DNA of 6,373 nt, taken from contig JAGCKY010000123.1 in the NCBI GenBank assembly GCA_017647245.1, positions 1 through 6,373 of the forward strand, read 5' to 3'. The stretch is from Elusimicrobiaceae bacterium (GTDB lineage: Bacteria; Elusimicrobiota; Elusimicrobia; Elusimicrobiales; Elusimicrobiaceae). The notes under the pieces are model-generated. The model made no database searches. It worked only from the letters and a program-made list of their open reading frames with translations, and had not been told where the DNA came from. Shown here in pieces: positions 6,208 to 6,373 of the stretch (the first letter of the stretch is position 1; the number at the start of each line of letters is the position of its first letter). Both the position numbers and the translations under genes were made by a program.

Positions 6208-6240
6208 TTGACTTGTTTTTTTTTTTTGGTACACTATAAT
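6208..6240 (+). promoter_or_regulatory. Pilin promoter with poly-T spacer
   Basis: TTGACT lies at 6208-6213 and a perfect TATAAT at 6235-6240, but the spacer between them is 21 bases, longer than the usual 16-18. The overlapping extended element TGG-TACACT (6227-6235) lies 16 bases from TTGACT and may be the working -10. The spacer contains twelve consecutive T at 6216-6227. Transcription would start near 6242 or 6247, leaving a leader of about 25-30 bases with GGAGAGG at 6263-6269 as ribosome binding site. Confidence 0.6.
6216..6227 (+). repeat. 12-nt poly-T homopolymer tract in promoter spacer
   Basis: Twelve uninterrupted T residues lie between the pilin -35 and -10 elements. Tracts of this length are prone to slipped-strand mispairing and to sequencing or assembly length errors. 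Confidence 0.9.
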
Positions 6241-6271
6241 ATAGAAAGACATTAAAACAAAAGGAGAGGTT

Positions 6272-6373
6272 ATGAAAAATCGCGCATTCACGCTAATAGA
6301 GCTGTTAGTAGTAGTTTTAATTATAGGTATACTGGCCGCGGTGGCCTTACCGCAGTATCAAAGGGCGGTGGAA
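6272..6373 (+). CDS. Type IV pilin-like prepilin, N-terminal fragment
   Basis: Only the first 34 codons are in the window; the gene continues past the right edge. The sequence starts MKNRA and then enters the class III prepilin motif FTLIELLVV, followed by a hydrophobic helix (to about residue 26) and LPQYQ. Prepilin peptidase would cut after A5, making F6 the methylated first residue and E10 the conserved Glu5 needed for subunit assembly. The -1 residue is Ala where most prepilins have Gly, a tolerated but less common variant. GGAGAGG at 6263-6269 stands just upstream of the ATG. It could be a major pilin, a minor pilin or a type II secretion pseudopilin, since the C-terminal domain that would decide is missing. 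It is transcribed divergently from rnhB. Confidence 0.9.
   Translation, partial: MKNRAFTLIELLVVVLIIGILAAVALPQYQRAVE

Noticed and set aside
6170..6227. Inverted repeat plus poly-T read as a plus-strand intrinsic terminator
   Set aside because: The T-tract starts 8 bases after the stem, the loop is 20 bases, and no plus-strand gene lies upstream. The poly-T is better explained as promoter spacer.
1..6373. CRISPR array, tRNA/rRNA gene, insertion sequence, prophage or toxin-antitoxin pair
   Set aside because: No regularly spaced repeats, cloverleaf-like sequence, transposase or integrase motifs, or small paired genes were seen on either strand.

Overview
The window looks like ordinary chromosome from a gut-type bacterium of moderate GC. 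My best guess at phylum is Elusimicrobiota. This rests mainly on the partial type IV pilin at the right edge, whose N-terminus ([18 protein letters not shown], then LPQYQ) matches the many small pilins I associate with that phylum. No 16S rRNA or other phylogenetic marker is present, so this is an inference.

Layout, left to right. (1) Positions 1-1714, minus strand: a two-gene unit of a lipoprotein-like DUF192 protein followed by a secreted M20 metallopeptidase. They share a 4-bp ATGA overlap, and the peptidase is cut by the window's left edge. (2) Positions 1715-1795: a compact divergent promoter region whose two -35 boxes lie only 5 bp apart. (3) Positions 1796-2290, plus strand: msrA, a methionine sulfoxide reductase A. 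(4) Positions 2291-6104, minus strand: a five-gene run of rnhB (RNase HII), yraN (UPF0102 nuclease-like), a purine nucleoside phosphorylase, a 14-TM polysaccharide flippase and a DJ-1/PfpI-family protein. A strong intrinsic terminator splits this run between the phosphorylase and the flippase, and its T-tract touches the flippase ATG. (5) Positions 6105-6271: a 167-bp divergent intergenic region with an rnhB promoter, a 9-bp inverted repeat and a pilin promoter containing a 12-T tract. (6) From 6272, plus strand: the first 34 codons of the pilin.

The genes form no single pathway. rnhB-yraN is a widespread housekeeping pair, and the phosphorylase adds purine salvage. The flippase and DJ-1 genes are translationally coupled but functionally unrelated as far as I can see. 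msrA and the DJ-1 gene converge with no gap, and both families are linked to oxidative damage, so they may be countertranscribed. The DUF192 and M20 products are both predicted to be exported.

I found no CRISPR array, RNA gene, insertion sequence or phage gene, and no new multi-gene system. The notable signals are regulatory: the terminator fused to the flippase start, a predicted leaderless start for the DUF192 gene, the poly-T tract in the pilin promoter, and a TGnTAC element at all four candidate promoters. No stretch over 300 bases lacks a gene.
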